DNA of 37,851 bases from Acidovorax sp. CCYZU-2555 (GTDB lineage: Bacteria; Pseudomonadota; Gammaproteobacteria; Burkholderiales; Burkholderiaceae_C). Location: NCBI RefSeq assembly GCF_018413525.1, contig NZ_JAHCDD010000060.1:1-37851 (forward strand), given 5' to 3'. Shown in pieces: positions 26,898 to 34,996 of the stretch. Under the pieces are notes generated by a model. The model made no database searches. It saw nothing but the letters and a program-made list of their open reading frames with translations, and was not told the DNA's origin. A program made the translations under genes and the position numbers. Within the stretch, counting starts at the first letter, position 1, and each line of letters starts with the position of its first letter.

Positions 26898-28370
26898 TCA
26901 GAGCGATTCGAGAAAACGAACCAGCGCGTCACGCTCCTGGGCGTTGAGTTGCAGCACGGCATCGCGCGAAGCTTGCGCCTCGCCGCCATGCCACAACACG
27001 GCTTCGAGCATGTTGCGTGCGCGGCCGTCGTGCAGCAGCCGGCTGTGGCCGTTGACGGCGGGCACCAGCCCCAGTCCCCAAAGCGGCGGCGTGCGCCACT
27101 GGTTGCCGTTGGCCAGGAAGTCGGGACGGCCGTCGGCCAGGTCCTTGCCCATGTCGTGCAGCAGCAAGTCGGTGTAGGGGAAGATCACCTGACCCGACAG
27201 CGCGGGGCTGCTCAGCCGCGGGAACGGCGGCTCGCCGGTCACATAGCTGGGCCGGTGGCAGGCGGCGCACTGCGCGCGCGCGAAGATCTGCTGGCCTTGC
27301 AGCACTTGCGGATCCGTCGGGTCGCGCCGCGCCGCGGGCGCGAGCGTGGCCTGGTAGAAGATCACGTCGTCGAGCGTCTTGTCGTCGATTTCCACGCCCT
27401 TGCCCTTGGCGCCGCGCGGTGCCTTGAGGCAGTCCTTTTGCGCGGGCGTACAGGTTTCGTCGGGGAAATTCTTGGACGTGATGCCGATATCGCCCTGGAA
27501 GGCGCCGGCCGTCTGGTGGGCCAGCGTGGCGACGTTGGCTTTCCAGCCGAAGCGTCCGATCATAGTGGTCTGCGCATACGCATCCCAGACGCGGTTGACT
27601 TCGCCGCGCACCGGTCCGCCCGCGGCCTTTTGCGCGCGTGCGTTGGCTTCGATTTCGGCCGCTGGAATGGCCTCGAGCAGGCCCAGGCCTATGACCTGGG
27701 GCGCAATGCGCGGGCTGACCATGGCGCTGGCCGCGAGCGGGCCGTAGCCCAGTTCGCGCAGCGTGTAGATTGGTTTTTCCAGCGTGTAAGGCGTGCCGTC
27801 GGCGAAGGCTCCGGTCAGCGTTTCATAGCGGATATGGACCTTGCCTTCTGGGCGCACGCCGCTGATGGCCAGGTCGTTGAATTGGTCGCCATAGGTCGGC
27901 TCGGGCAGCGGGCCGCCATGGGCGTTCTTGCCGGGCACCGACAGGCGCATCAGCAGGCCGGCCACACTGCGCGGCTCCAGTCCGCTGTGGAAGTCTGGCG
28001 GCTGGGCGCGGCCGTCCTGCACATGGCAGCCACCGCACGAGCGCGCGAGAAAATGCGGGCCCAGGCCGTCGCGCGCCGTGGTCGACGCGGGCGCCTGCAC
28101 CCAGTTGCGCTTGAAAAAGGAATTGCCGATGACGAAGCGCGTGCGCTCGGCATCGGCAAGGTTCGCCGCGGGAAAGGAAAACGCATTGCGGCCAGTGGCG
28201 AACACCGTGGCGTGGCCGCCGGGAAGGTGGTCGGCCGGGGCCGCGCTGGCCGCTGGCGGGGCAGCCGCCGCGGGCGTGTCGGCAAAAACCTGGGCGGCGA
28301 GCGCCGCCGTGGCGGCCGCGGCAGCTGTCGCCACCACGGCCAGGGCCTGGCGGCCCGTCAATCTATTCAT
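26898..28370 (-). CDS. Di-haem oxidoreductase family protein (DUF1111)
   Basis: 490-aa periplasmic c-type cytochrome-like protein. Hydrophobic export signal at residues 8-29, then two haem-attachment motifs, CGGCH (112-116) and CAACH (368-372), and the conserved family segment LHDMGKDLADGRPDFLANGNQWRTPPLWGLG. It probably transfers electrons or oxidises a periplasmic substrate, perhaps ferrous iron, given the imelysin genes on both sides. The ATG at 28370 (MNRLTGRQ) lies 14 bp after the IrpA-like stop; an upstream extension of the frame overlaps that gene and is rejected. Confidence 0.9.
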   Translation of the reverse strand: MNRLTGRQALAVVATAAAAATAALAAQVFADTPAAAAPPAASAAPADHLPGGHATVFATGRNAFSFPAANLADAERTRFVIGNSFFKRNWVQAPASTTARDGLGPHFLARSCGGCHVQDGRAQPPDFHSGLEPRSVAGLLMRLSVPGKNAHGGPLPEPTYGDQFNDLAISGVRPEGKVHIRYETLTGAFADGTPYTLEKPIYTLRELGYGPLAASAMVSPRIAPQVIGLGLLEAIPAAEIEANARAQKAAGGPVRGEVNRVWDAYAQTTMIGRFGWKANVATLAHQTAGAFQGDIGITSKNFPDETCTPAQKDCLKAPRGAKGKGVEIDDKTLDDVIFYQATLAPAARRDPTDPQVLQGQQIFARAQCAACHRPSYVTGEPPFPRLSSPALSGQVIFPYTDLLLHDMGKDLADGRPDFLANGNQWRTPPLWGLGLVPAVNGHSRLLHDGRARNMLEAVLWHGGEAQASRDAVLQLNAQERDALVRFLESL

Positions 28371-28384
28371 GGGACGCAGTCGGC

Positions 28385-29569
28385 TTACTCGGGTTGAACG
28401 ATGTTCAGGCGGTCGATGCCCACGGCCTGGGCGGCGGCGGCGAGGTCCTTGCTCTGCTGGGTCAGGCTGTCGATGACGGCCTGGATCTTGGCGCGCGCGG
28501 GCGACGAGCGCTGGCCTTGTATGGCCTGGTCGAACGGCACGGGAATCTGCTGCGTACCGGCCACCGACTTGCGGATATGCGTGGTGGTTTCCTGGGCGAG
28601 GGCCGCGTTCTTCAGCGCCACCCAGTCGCGCAGGCCGGGGCCGCGCAGCAGGCTGCCGTCCAGACGCCGGTACTGGCCCAGCCACACGTTCTCTATGCCC
28701 TTGGCATTGGCGATGGCGTCGTTGTGGGTGTTGTCGGAGAAGCACGAGTGCTCGTCTTCCTGGTCCTGGCTGGCGAGCGCCACCTCGAGGCGTTCGCCCG
28801 CGAGTTCGCCGCGCGACAGCGAGCCCAGGCCGACGAAGATCTTGCGTATCGACTCATTGCCGCCGGCAACGAACTCGGCGCGGTAGTTGTCGGCGACGCC
28901 TGGCGCCCAGGCGGCCTGCACCGATTTGAGGTCTTCGATCAGCAGATCGGTGACGACTTGCAGGTATTGGCGGCGGCGCTCGGCATTGGCTTTCTTGCCG
29001 TTGACGAAGTCGGTGTGCGGGCGCGCGCCCGGGCCCTTGGCGCTCAGGTCCTGGCCCCACAGCAGGAACTCGATCGCATGCCAGCCGGTGGCGATGTTTT
29101 CTTCGCCGTCTTTCTCGTTCAACTCGGACAGCGCTTCGGCCGTGATCGGCTGCGCGGGGTCGTTGATGATGCCGGCCGTGTCGTTGCCTTGCACGTAGTC
29201 GACATACGACTCGTCCATGGGCCAGGCGTTGATGCGGCCTTCGGGGCCGTCTTCATTGTCGATAGGGCCGTCGTAGAAGCGGAAGGCCTCGGTCTGGCCG
29301 TAGAAATTGCGCGCGTGCAGCCAGGCCTTGCGGGCGGCGGCCAGTGTGCTGGCGCTGGGCTTGGCGAGCAGGGCGTTGATGGCCTTTTGCATCGCCTGGG
29401 CCGATTGCAGCGAGTCGGTGTAGCCGGCATGGACCAGCTGGGCGTAATGGCCGGCGATCTGGTCGGCGCTGAGCGCGGACTGCTGGGCAGCGATGGGGGC
29501 GACGGTCTGGGCGAAGGGGGCGGCCACGGGGGCGGCCACGAGCGCAGCGATCAACAGCAGTTTATGCAT
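28385..29569 (-). CDS. Imelysin family protein, IrpA-like
   Basis: 394-aa periplasmic imelysin related to iron-regulated protein A. Signal peptide MHKLLLIAALVAAPVAAPFAQ. The GxHxxE motif is intact as GWHAIE (residues 162-167), within TGWHAIEFLLWGQDL. Other family marks are GPIDNEDGPEGRINAWPMDE and DEHSCFSDNTHND. It is the first gene of the iron-linked operon, and a perfect Fur-box palindrome lies about 50-70 bp upstream. Family members were found as iron-repressed surface or periplasmic proteins; the exact activity (iron binding versus peptidase) is unresolved. Confidence 0.92.
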   Translation of the reverse strand: MHKLLLIAALVAAPVAAPFAQTVAPIAAQQSALSADQIAGHYAQLVHAGYTDSLQSAQAMQKAINALLAKPSASTLAAARKAWLHARNFYGQTEAFRFYDGPIDNEDGPEGRINAWPMDESYVDYVQGNDTAGIINDPAQPITAEALSELNEKDGEENIATGWHAIEFLLWGQDLSAKGPGARPHTDFVNGKKANAERRRQYLQVVTDLLIEDLKSVQAAWAPGVADNYRAEFVAGGNESIRKIFVGLGSLSRGELAGERLEVALASQDQEDEHSCFSDNTHNDAIANAKGIENVWLGQYRRLDGSLLRGPGLRDWVALKNAALAQETTTHIRKSVAGTQQIPVPFDQAIQGQRSSPARAKIQAVIDSLTQQSKDLAAAAQAVGIDRLNIVQPE

Positions 29570-29619
29570 ATCTGAAATGGCAGGGCGCGCGGCCCGACGG
29601 TGGTGGAATCTGAAATTGT

Positions 29620-29638
29620 AATGAGAATTTTTCTCATT
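29620..29638 (-). promoter_or_regulatory. Fur box upstream of the imelysin operon
   Basis: AATGAGAATTTTTCTCATT, a perfect 19-bp palindrome (8+3+8) of Fur-box type, followed by a further partial repeat TTATGAGATAA. It lies between the dsbA-like stop and the irpA-like start, the right place to repress the latter under iron sufficiency. Site visible; Fur as the regulator is inferred from consensus. Confidence 0.8.
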
Positions 29639-29673
29639 GTTATGAGATAACCGTCTGGCGCGCTCGGGTCGGG

Positions 29674-30357
29674 TCAGGCCGGAGCCGCTTCGGCATCGAG
29701 CAATTGCTGCAGATGCGCCTGCCAGCCCGCGGCATTGCCCAGCCAGGGCGACATGTCGAGGCGCTGGCCCACGCGCCGGCCGCTCGCGGCTTCGGTGTAC
29801 TCCAGCAGGAAGGTCGGAAATCCCTGGCCGCCCGAAGCCTGCAGCCATTCGCGGCTTTCCTGGATATGGTCTGCAGCTGTGTCGGCGAGCGCGCTCTGGT
29901 ACTGCGCGGCGAATTCGTGCGCGTCCAGGCCCAGGTCCTGGGCCAGCGACTGCAGCACGCCCAGCGTGGAGATCTGCTGACCCTCCACGTAGTGGGCGGT
30001 CTGGGCGCGCGCCAGCATGTCGAGGCCGCGCCCGGCCATGGTTTCTGCGGCCAGCATGGCGGCGATGGGCGGGGTCGAGTCGAGCGTCGCGCCGATCTGG
30101 TGCAGCAGGCCGTTGTAATAGGCGTCGCCAAACGGCTGGCCCGTGAGCGCGGCGATGCGCTCGTCGTGCGGCATCACTTTCGCGCGCCAGTCGGGCGTGA
30201 TGGTGCGCCGCGCCTGGCCGCTGAGCATGCCGCCCGCATGCCACTGCAGTTGCAGGCCGGGCAGGGAACTGGCCGCGAGCAGCGGGGCGGCGGCATAGCA
30301 CCAGCCGCAGAGCGGATCAAAAATATAGTGCAAAACGGGAGCGGCGGCAGAGGGCAT
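29674..30357 (-). CDS. DsbA family (FrnE-like) thioredoxin-fold protein
   Basis: 227-aa cytosolic-looking thioredoxin-fold protein with the redox motif CGWC at residues 17-20 (YIFDPLCGWCYAAAP). The long helical insert and C-terminal GGQGFPTFLLE (cis-Pro loop) follow, as in DsbA/FrnE-type disulfide oxidoreductases. No signal peptide from ATG 30357. The frame is open further upstream, but those residues are not family-like. It is divergent from mnmH, and its 3' end is just ahead of the Fur box, so it is probably a separate unit from the iron genes. Confidence 0.87.
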   Translation of the reverse strand: MPSAAAPVLHYIFDPLCGWCYAAAPLLAASSLPGLQLQWHAGGMLSGQARRTITPDWRAKVMPHDERIAALTGQPFGDAYYNGLLHQIGATLDSTPPIAAMLAAETMAGRGLDMLARAQTAHYVEGQQISTLGVLQSLAQDLGLDAHEFAAQYQSALADTAADHIQESREWLQASGGQGFPTFLLEYTEAASGRRVGQRLDMSPWLGNAAGWQAHLQQLLDAEAAPA

Positions 30358-30408
30358 GGCGGCAAAGGAGTGAGCGTGCGGGATGCCTGCCAATGCTAAG
30401 CCTTCGTG

Positions 30409-30435
30409 CATTGTCGGGCATGGAATGCGACAATG
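30409..30435. promoter_or_regulatory. Symmetric divergent promoter element between dsbA-like and mnmH
   Basis: An inverted repeat CATTGTCG (30409-30416) / CGACAATG (30428-30435) with an 11-bp spacer. Each arm holds a -10-like GACAAT, one per strand (30410-30415 for minus, 30429-30434 for plus), facing away from each other. This would give two back-to-back promoters or an operator covering both. Confidence 0.4.
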
Positions 30436-30549
30436 GCCGCCGCTTGCCGGCATCCGCGGCAAGCGCATTCGCGGCGTCCAGCTCGTATCGAGGCTCGATC
30501 ACTGGAAGCCCATGCCACCCTTTGCGGTGGTGCTTTCAGAAAGCCTCCC

Positions 30550-31599
30550 GTGTCCCATCGCTCTCCCGTACGCATCACCGACAAGCACCAGTTCCATACC
30601 CTGATCGACGCGCGCTCGCCCGCCGAGTTTGCCCTGGACCACATTCCCGGCGCGATCAACTGCCCGGTGCTGGACGACGAAGAGCGCGTGACCATAGGCA
30701 CGATCTACAAGCAGGTCAGTCCGTTCGAAGCCAAGCGCCTGGGCGCGGCCATGGTCTCGGCCAACCTCGCGCGCCATCTGCGCGAGACGTTTGCCGACAA
30801 GCCCGCCGACTGGAAGCCGCTGATCTACTGCTGGCGCGGCGGACTGCGCAGCGGCTCCATGGTTACCTGGCTGCGGCTCGTGGGCTGGGATGCGCAGCAG
30901 CTCGCGGGCGGCTACAAATATTTTCGCCACCATGTGATGGCCCAGCTCGAACAGTTGGTGCCGCAGCTGCAGTTGCGCGTGCTGTGCGGCGCGACCGGCA
31001 GCGCCAAGACGCGCGTGCTGCATGCGCTGGCCGCGCAGGGCGAACAGGTGATAGACCTCGAAGGCTTTGCGCGCCACAAGGGCTCGCTGCTGGGCCAACT
31101 GCCGGGAATCGCCCAGCCTTCGCAGAAAGCCTTTGAAACCCAGCTGGTCGACCGGCTGGAAACGCTGGACCTCGCGCGTCCGATCTATATAGAAGGCGAA
31201 AGCCAGCGCATAGGCCGGATCACGTTGCCGCTGGCGCTGGTCGAACGCATGCGCGATGCGCCCTGCGTGGAAATCGAAGCCACGGCCGAGTCCAGGCTCG
31301 ACTACCTGCTGCGCGACTACGCCTATCTGGGCGACGATGCGCAGGCGCTGTCGGCACAGCTGGACCGGCTCAAGGAACTGCAGGGCAATGTCTGCGTCGC
31401 GCGCTGGCAGGGTTGGGCGCAGGAGAACGCGCTGGCGCCGCTGTTCGCAGAACTCATGGCGCTGCATTACGACCCGCAATACGAGCGCTCACAGGCACGC
31501 CATTTCCGCGGCTGGTCCGAGCGCGCGCGCATCGCCTGCGCGGATCTGAGCGATGCGGGCATTGCGCGGCTCGCGCAGCAGGTCGGCGCAACGGCCTAG
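30550..31599 (+). CDS. mnmH: tRNA 2-selenouridine synthase
   Basis: MnmH/SelU/YbbB converts 2-thiouridine at the wobble position of certain tRNAs to 2-selenouridine, using selenophosphate. The 349-aa product has a rhodanese domain with catalytic Cys94 in IYCWRGGLRSGSM, preceded by DARSPAEFALDHIPGA, and a P-loop domain with GATGSAKT at 147-154. The start is taken at GTG 30550 (VSHRSPVRITDKHQFHTLID), because upstream starts add residues overlapping the divergent promoter region. Selenophosphate synthase (selD) is expected elsewhere. The stop overlaps that of the convergent LysE gene on the shared palindrome CTAG. Confidence 0.95.
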   Translation: MSHRSPVRITDKHQFHTLIDARSPAEFALDHIPGAINCPVLDDEERVTIGTIYKQVSPFEAKRLGAAMVSANLARHLRETFADKPADWKPLIYCWRGGLRSGSMVTWLRLVGWDAQQLAGGYKYFRHHVMAQLEQLVPQLQLRVLCGATGSAKTRVLHALAAQGEQVIDLEGFARHKGSLLGQLPGIAQPSQKAFETQLVDRLETLDLARPIYIEGESQRIGRITLPLALVERMRDAPCVEIEATAESRLDYLLRDYAYLGDDAQALSAQLDRLKELQGNVCVARWQGWAQENALAPLFAELMALHYDPQYERSQARHFRGWSERARIACADLSDAGIARLAQQVGATA

Positions 31600-32213
31600 G
31601 CGCAAAGGCAGTCCCAGACTTCGAAGGCGAACGGATACAGGGACACCAGCAGCAAGCCCGCCATGGTGCGGTTGAAGCGGTGAATGGCCGCGGGTGAGCG
31701 CAGGGTGCAGGCCACGCATTGGCCGAACAGGGTCCAGACGCTGACGCTGGGAAAGCTCACCAGCACCAGCAGCAGGCCTGCGAGCAGCAGATGCAGGAAA
31801 TAGCCGTCGCGCGGCGTATAGGTGGCGGCAATGCCCACGGCCATCACCCAGGTCTTGGGATTGATCCACTGCAAGGCCATTCCCTGCCAGAAGCGCAGCG
31901 GCTTGGAAGTGGGCGGGCGGTTGCCCGCATTGCCCGAGCGCGCAATGCACCACGCCAGCCAGACCAGATAGGCCGCGCCAAAGTATTTGAGTGCGGTGTG
32001 CAGCAGCGGCACGCGATCGAACACCGCGCACAGCCCGCAGCCCACCACCAGCAGCAGCAGCGCCGCGCCCAGGCTCACGCCCAGCATATGGGGCAGGCTG
32101 CGGCGGTAGCCGAAGGCCGCGCCGGACGCCGCCAGCAGCAGGTTGTTCGGCCCTGGCGTGATCGAGTAGACGAAGGTGAACGTGAGCAACGGATAGAAGA
32201 CAGAGGCGTCCAT
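31596..32213 (-). CDS. LysE family translocator
   Basis: 205-aa inner-membrane exporter of the LysE/RhtB family, which expel amino acids or related metabolites. About six hydrophobic segments; the N-terminal signature FTFVYSITPGPNNLLLAASGAAFG and the later ALQWINPKTWVMAVG are typical. It is divergent from a MocR-type regulator, whose PLP domain could sense an amino compound and control export. The ATG 32213 is chosen; ATG 32225 is possible. Substrate unknown. Confidence 0.9.
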   Translation of the reverse strand: MDASVFYPLLTFTFVYSITPGPNNLLLAASGAAFGYRRSLPHMLGVSLGAALLLLVVGCGLCAVFDRVPLLHTALKYFGAAYLVWLAWCIARSGNAGNRPPTSKPLRFWQGMALQWINPKTWVMAVGIAATYTPRDGYFLHLLLAGLLLVLVSFPSVSVWTLFGQCVACTLRSPAAIHRFNRTMAGLLLVSLYPFAFEVWDCLCA

Positions 32214-32290
32214 GGCTGATTCCATTCAAGGTGAATCGAAGTGGCGTCCTGGCGCACAGGCTAGGAAAACCGGCGTAACCATGTCATGCT

Positions 32291-32312
32291 ATTGACTATT
32301 GGTAAATTGATA
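32291..32312 (+). promoter_or_regulatory. Tandem ATTG repeats in the lysE-mocR divergent region
   Basis: Three near-tandem heptamers ATTGACT (32291-32297), ATTGGTA (32298-32304) and ATTGATA (32306-32312), in an AT-rich stretch of a GC-rich genome. TTGACT inside the first can serve as a -35 for the mocR gene. MocR-type regulators often bind direct repeats in such divergent regions, so this is a candidate self-operator. Confidence 0.45.
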
Positions 32313-32361
32313 TCGATACAGTTAATTAATAATGTGGGCTGACTGGCCTGCCTGGAACACC

Positions 32362-33831
32362 ATGACACTTGACGCAAGCAAGGCGCCGGGGACCGCCCGG
32401 ACGCAAGACCTGCCGGGGCGCGGCTGGCAACCAGTACGCGGCTCGCCGCTGCCGCTGGTGGAGCAGTTGATGGCGCATGTCGTCGAACTGATAGGCAACC
32501 AGGGGCTGCGCCCGGGCATGCGTCTGCCGTCGGTGCGCGTGATGGCCGAGACCTCGGGCCTGAGCCGTTGCACCGTGGTCCTGGCCTATGGCCGGCTCGA
32601 AGCCCAGGGCCTGGTCTGCTCGCGCCGCGGCGCGGGCTTCTTTGTCTGTACGCAGCCGGTCGAGGCCGGCTGCCGCTCCAGCGGGCAGTGCGACTACGCG
32701 GTGCCCGCGGCGTTCGATACCGCGTTCCTGCTGCGCAGCATGTTCAGCGGGCCGCAGCGCGGCGAGCATGCGGCCGGCGCGGGGCTGCTTCCGCCCCACT
32801 GGCTGGACGGCGACATGCTCGGAGGCGCGATCCGCAGCGTCGGTCGCACGGCCGGCAGCAGCCTGCTGGGCTATGGCACGCCCTATGGCTATCGCCCGCT
32901 GCGCCAGCAGATCGCCACCCAGCTGCAGTCCCAGGAGGTGCCGGCCCATCCCGATCAGCATCTGATGACGGTGGCGGGCGTGACCCAGGGGCTGAACCTG
33001 GTGGTGCGCAGCCTGCTGCAGCCCGGCGATACGGTGCTGGTCGAGGACCCGGGCTGGTTCCTGATCTATGGCTTGCTGCAGGCCCAGGGATTGCAGGTGA
33101 TAGGCGTGCCGCGCCGCCAGGATGGCCCCGATCTCGAAGCGCTGGCCCGGCTGGCCGAGCGCCATCGGCCGCGCATGTTCATCGTCAACACCGCCGTGCA
33201 CAACCCCACGGGCTCGACGCTGTCATTGGGCGTTGCCCACGAAGTGCTGCGCATTGCCGAGCGCTTCGATTTTCTGCTGGCCGAGGACGATACTTTTGCC
33301 GATTTCCACCCCGGCACGCCGGTGCGCCTGGCTGCGCTCGACAGGCTGCAGCGCGTGCTGCTGATCGGCGGCTACGCGAAGACGCTGGGCGGCGGCCTGC
33401 GCGTGGGCTATATCGCGGGCCACGATGCCTTGATACGGCGGCTGGTCGACAGCAAGCTGCTCGGCAGTCCCACTTCGCCGGAGCTCGGTGAGCAAGTGGT
33501 GCACCGCATTCTGGCCGACGGCCAGTACCGCCGCCATGTAGACCGGCTGCGCGAACGCGTGAACCAGGCGCGCGGGCGCTGCCTTTGCCAGCTCGAGGAG
33601 CTGGGTTGCCATGTGGACCACAGGCCGCATGCGGGCATGTTTGTCTGGGTCGATTGCGGACGCGATTCCGAAGCGCTGGCGCGCGAGGCGGTTGGCCAGG
33701 GCCTGCTGCTCGCGCCGGGCGTGCTGTTTTCGCCGCAGTCGGCGCCCAGCCGCATGGTGCGCATCCCTGTTTGGATGGTCGATGAGCCGCGGGTGTGGGC
33801 ACTTTTCGCGCAGGCCCTGGGCCGCGCCTGA
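32362..33831 (+). CDS. MocR-type (GntR/aminotransferase class I) transcriptional regulator
   Basis: 489-aa fusion of a winged-helix GntR-type DNA-binding domain (about residues 30-95, GMRLPSVRVMAETSGLSRCTVVLAYGRL) with an aminotransferase class I domain. The latter includes the substrate/PLP regions YGTPYGYRPLRQQIA, NPTGSTLS and the probable PLP-binding Lys340 in GYAKTLGGGLRVGY. Such proteins sense amino acids, GABA or vitamin B6. It is divergent from the LysE-family exporter and likely controls it. ATG 32362 follows GGAACACC; an in-frame ATG at 32332 is an alternative. Confidence 0.92.
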   Translation: MTLDASKAPGTARTQDLPGRGWQPVRGSPLPLVEQLMAHVVELIGNQGLRPGMRLPSVRVMAETSGLSRCTVVLAYGRLEAQGLVCSRRGAGFFVCTQPVEAGCRSSGQCDYAVPAAFDTAFLLRSMFSGPQRGEHAAGAGLLPPHWLDGDMLGGAIRSVGRTAGSSLLGYGTPYGYRPLRQQIATQLQSQEVPAHPDQHLMTVAGVTQGLNLVVRSLLQPGDTVLVEDPGWFLIYGLLQAQGLQVIGVPRRQDGPDLEALARLAERHRPRMFIVNTAVHNPTGSTLSLGVAHEVLRIAERFDFLLAEDDTFADFHPGTPVRLAALDRLQRVLLIGGYAKTLGGGLRVGYIAGHDALIRRLVDSKLLGSPTSPELGEQVVHRILADGQYRRHVDRLRERVNQARGRCLCQLEELGCHVDHRPHAGMFVWVDCGRDSEALAREAVGQGLLLAPGVLFSPQSAPSRMVRIPVWMVDEPRVWALFAQALGRA

Positions 33832-33836
33832 TCAAT

Positions 33837-34166
33837 TCATTTGCGCACCACGAGCGTCAGCAGCGCCGAGGAATCTTCAAGCGCGCTGACCGCATGCGCG
33901 ACATTGCCCGGCAGATGCAGCAGCTGGCCCGCATGCAAGGCATGCTGCCGGCTGTCGATGTCGACCTGCAGCCGGCCTTCGATGCAGTGCAGCACCAGGC
34001 CGCCCGCGACCTTGTGGGACGGCATGCGCTTGCCCGCAGGCAGCACCATGCGAATCACTTCCAGGTCATCCGACTTGAACAGCGCCACGGATTTCTCGTC
34101 TGCCAGGCGCGGGCCGAACGGGTGGACGTCGATGGCCTGTGCGGGCAAGGCGTGGGGAATGGCCAT
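33837..34166 (-). CDS. Cupin domain protein
   Basis: 109-aa single-domain cupin. It shows the beta-barrel motifs VLPAGKRMPSHKVAGGLVLHCIEGRLQVDI and LHAGQLLHLPGNVAHAVSALE, with His residues (SHKV, HAV) at the usual metal positions, although the first motif is shortened. Such small cupins are binding or regulatory proteins or dioxygenase-like; the ligand is unknown. ATG 34166 has a GGAG ribosome site. It is convergent with the mocR gene, five bases apart. Confidence 0.8.
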   Translation of the reverse strand: MAIPHALPAQAIDVHPFGPRLADEKSVALFKSDDLEVIRMVLPAGKRMPSHKVAGGLVLHCIEGRLQVDIDSRQHALHAGQLLHLPGNVAHAVSALEDSSALLTLVVRK

Positions 34167-34251
34167 GGCGTGCGCTCCGGTAGGGGGGATGGGGAAATTC
34201 TGGCGGTTCTTGCGGCAATCGGCAAGTTGCGGCAGACCCCCTCCTGGACCG

Positions 34252-34812
34252 TCAGTCCGTTTTCGCGCTGATCACGCTGCCGTCCGCGGGGTTGATCTTG
34301 ATCTCCATGCGCTGGCCGGCGGTGGTCAGCACATCGACGGCGATCACGGTGCGGCCCCAGTCGTTGCCCAGTTCCACATCGACGGCGGTGCCGGGCGTGT
34401 GCTTGAGCGCGGCGTCCAGTGCCTGCTTGAGCGTGATCTTGCTGGCTTCGAGCCGCTTCTTGTCCTTGGACGATGCCGAGCCCTTGTTCTTGTGCTGCAG
34501 CGCCGCGCCCGTGCCGGCATTGACATGCACTTCGACATGGTCGCCCTGGGTCGTGATCAGGTCGACGTCAAAGCGCGGCGAGCCGTCGTCGATGTCGAGC
34601 TGGGCGTCGAAGGCCCGGCCCGGAACGGCTTTCTCGGCCGCGTCGATCGCCTGCGACAGCGACAGACGGGTCTGCTGCAAGGCGGCCTGCCACTGGGCAG
34701 GCGTTTCGGCGTACAAGGGCGCGCTCGCGGTGCCCATGACCACCATGCTGATCAGGCTCAGGCCGCCGGCACGCAGTGCCGAGGCAATGGCGGAAGGTTG
34801 CAGGTATTTCAT
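34252..34812 (-). CDS. Secreted protein with two PepSY-like domains
   Basis: 186-aa exported protein. Signal peptide at residues 1-35 (GGLSLISMVVMGTASAPLYAE). Two repeats follow, each of the PepSY form: LSLSQAIDAAEKAVPGRAFDAQLDIDDG...VHVNAGTGAAL, and ITLKQALDAALKHTPGTAVDVELGND...IKINPADGSVIS, separated by a Lys/Ser-rich linker. PepSY domains are thought to inhibit proteases or bind peptides in the envelope. ATG 34812 follows AGGAAA. The 184-bp gap upstream to mmsB holds nothing I can name. Confidence 0.82.
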   Translation of the reverse strand: MKYLQPSAIASALRAGGLSLISMVVMGTASAPLYAETPAQWQAALQQTRLSLSQAIDAAEKAVPGRAFDAQLDIDDGSPRFDVDLITTQGDHVEVHVNAGTGAALQHKNKGSASSKDKKRLEASKITLKQALDAALKHTPGTAVDVELGNDWGRTVIAVDVLTTAGQRMEIKINPADGSVISAKTD

Positions 34813-34996
34813 CCAGATTTCCTTTCGGGCAAGAAGCGCGCGCATGGCGCGCGAAAAGGGTGCCGCCTTGATTTTCCCGGCGGCATGGCCGGCCGGATGT
34901 CAGGGGGGCAGCTGCGTACCGTGCCGGAACGCAACCTGCATTGTTGCCCATTCGCGCGCATTGCGGTCAGGCCGTATGCGCGCGCCTTGATGCCCG

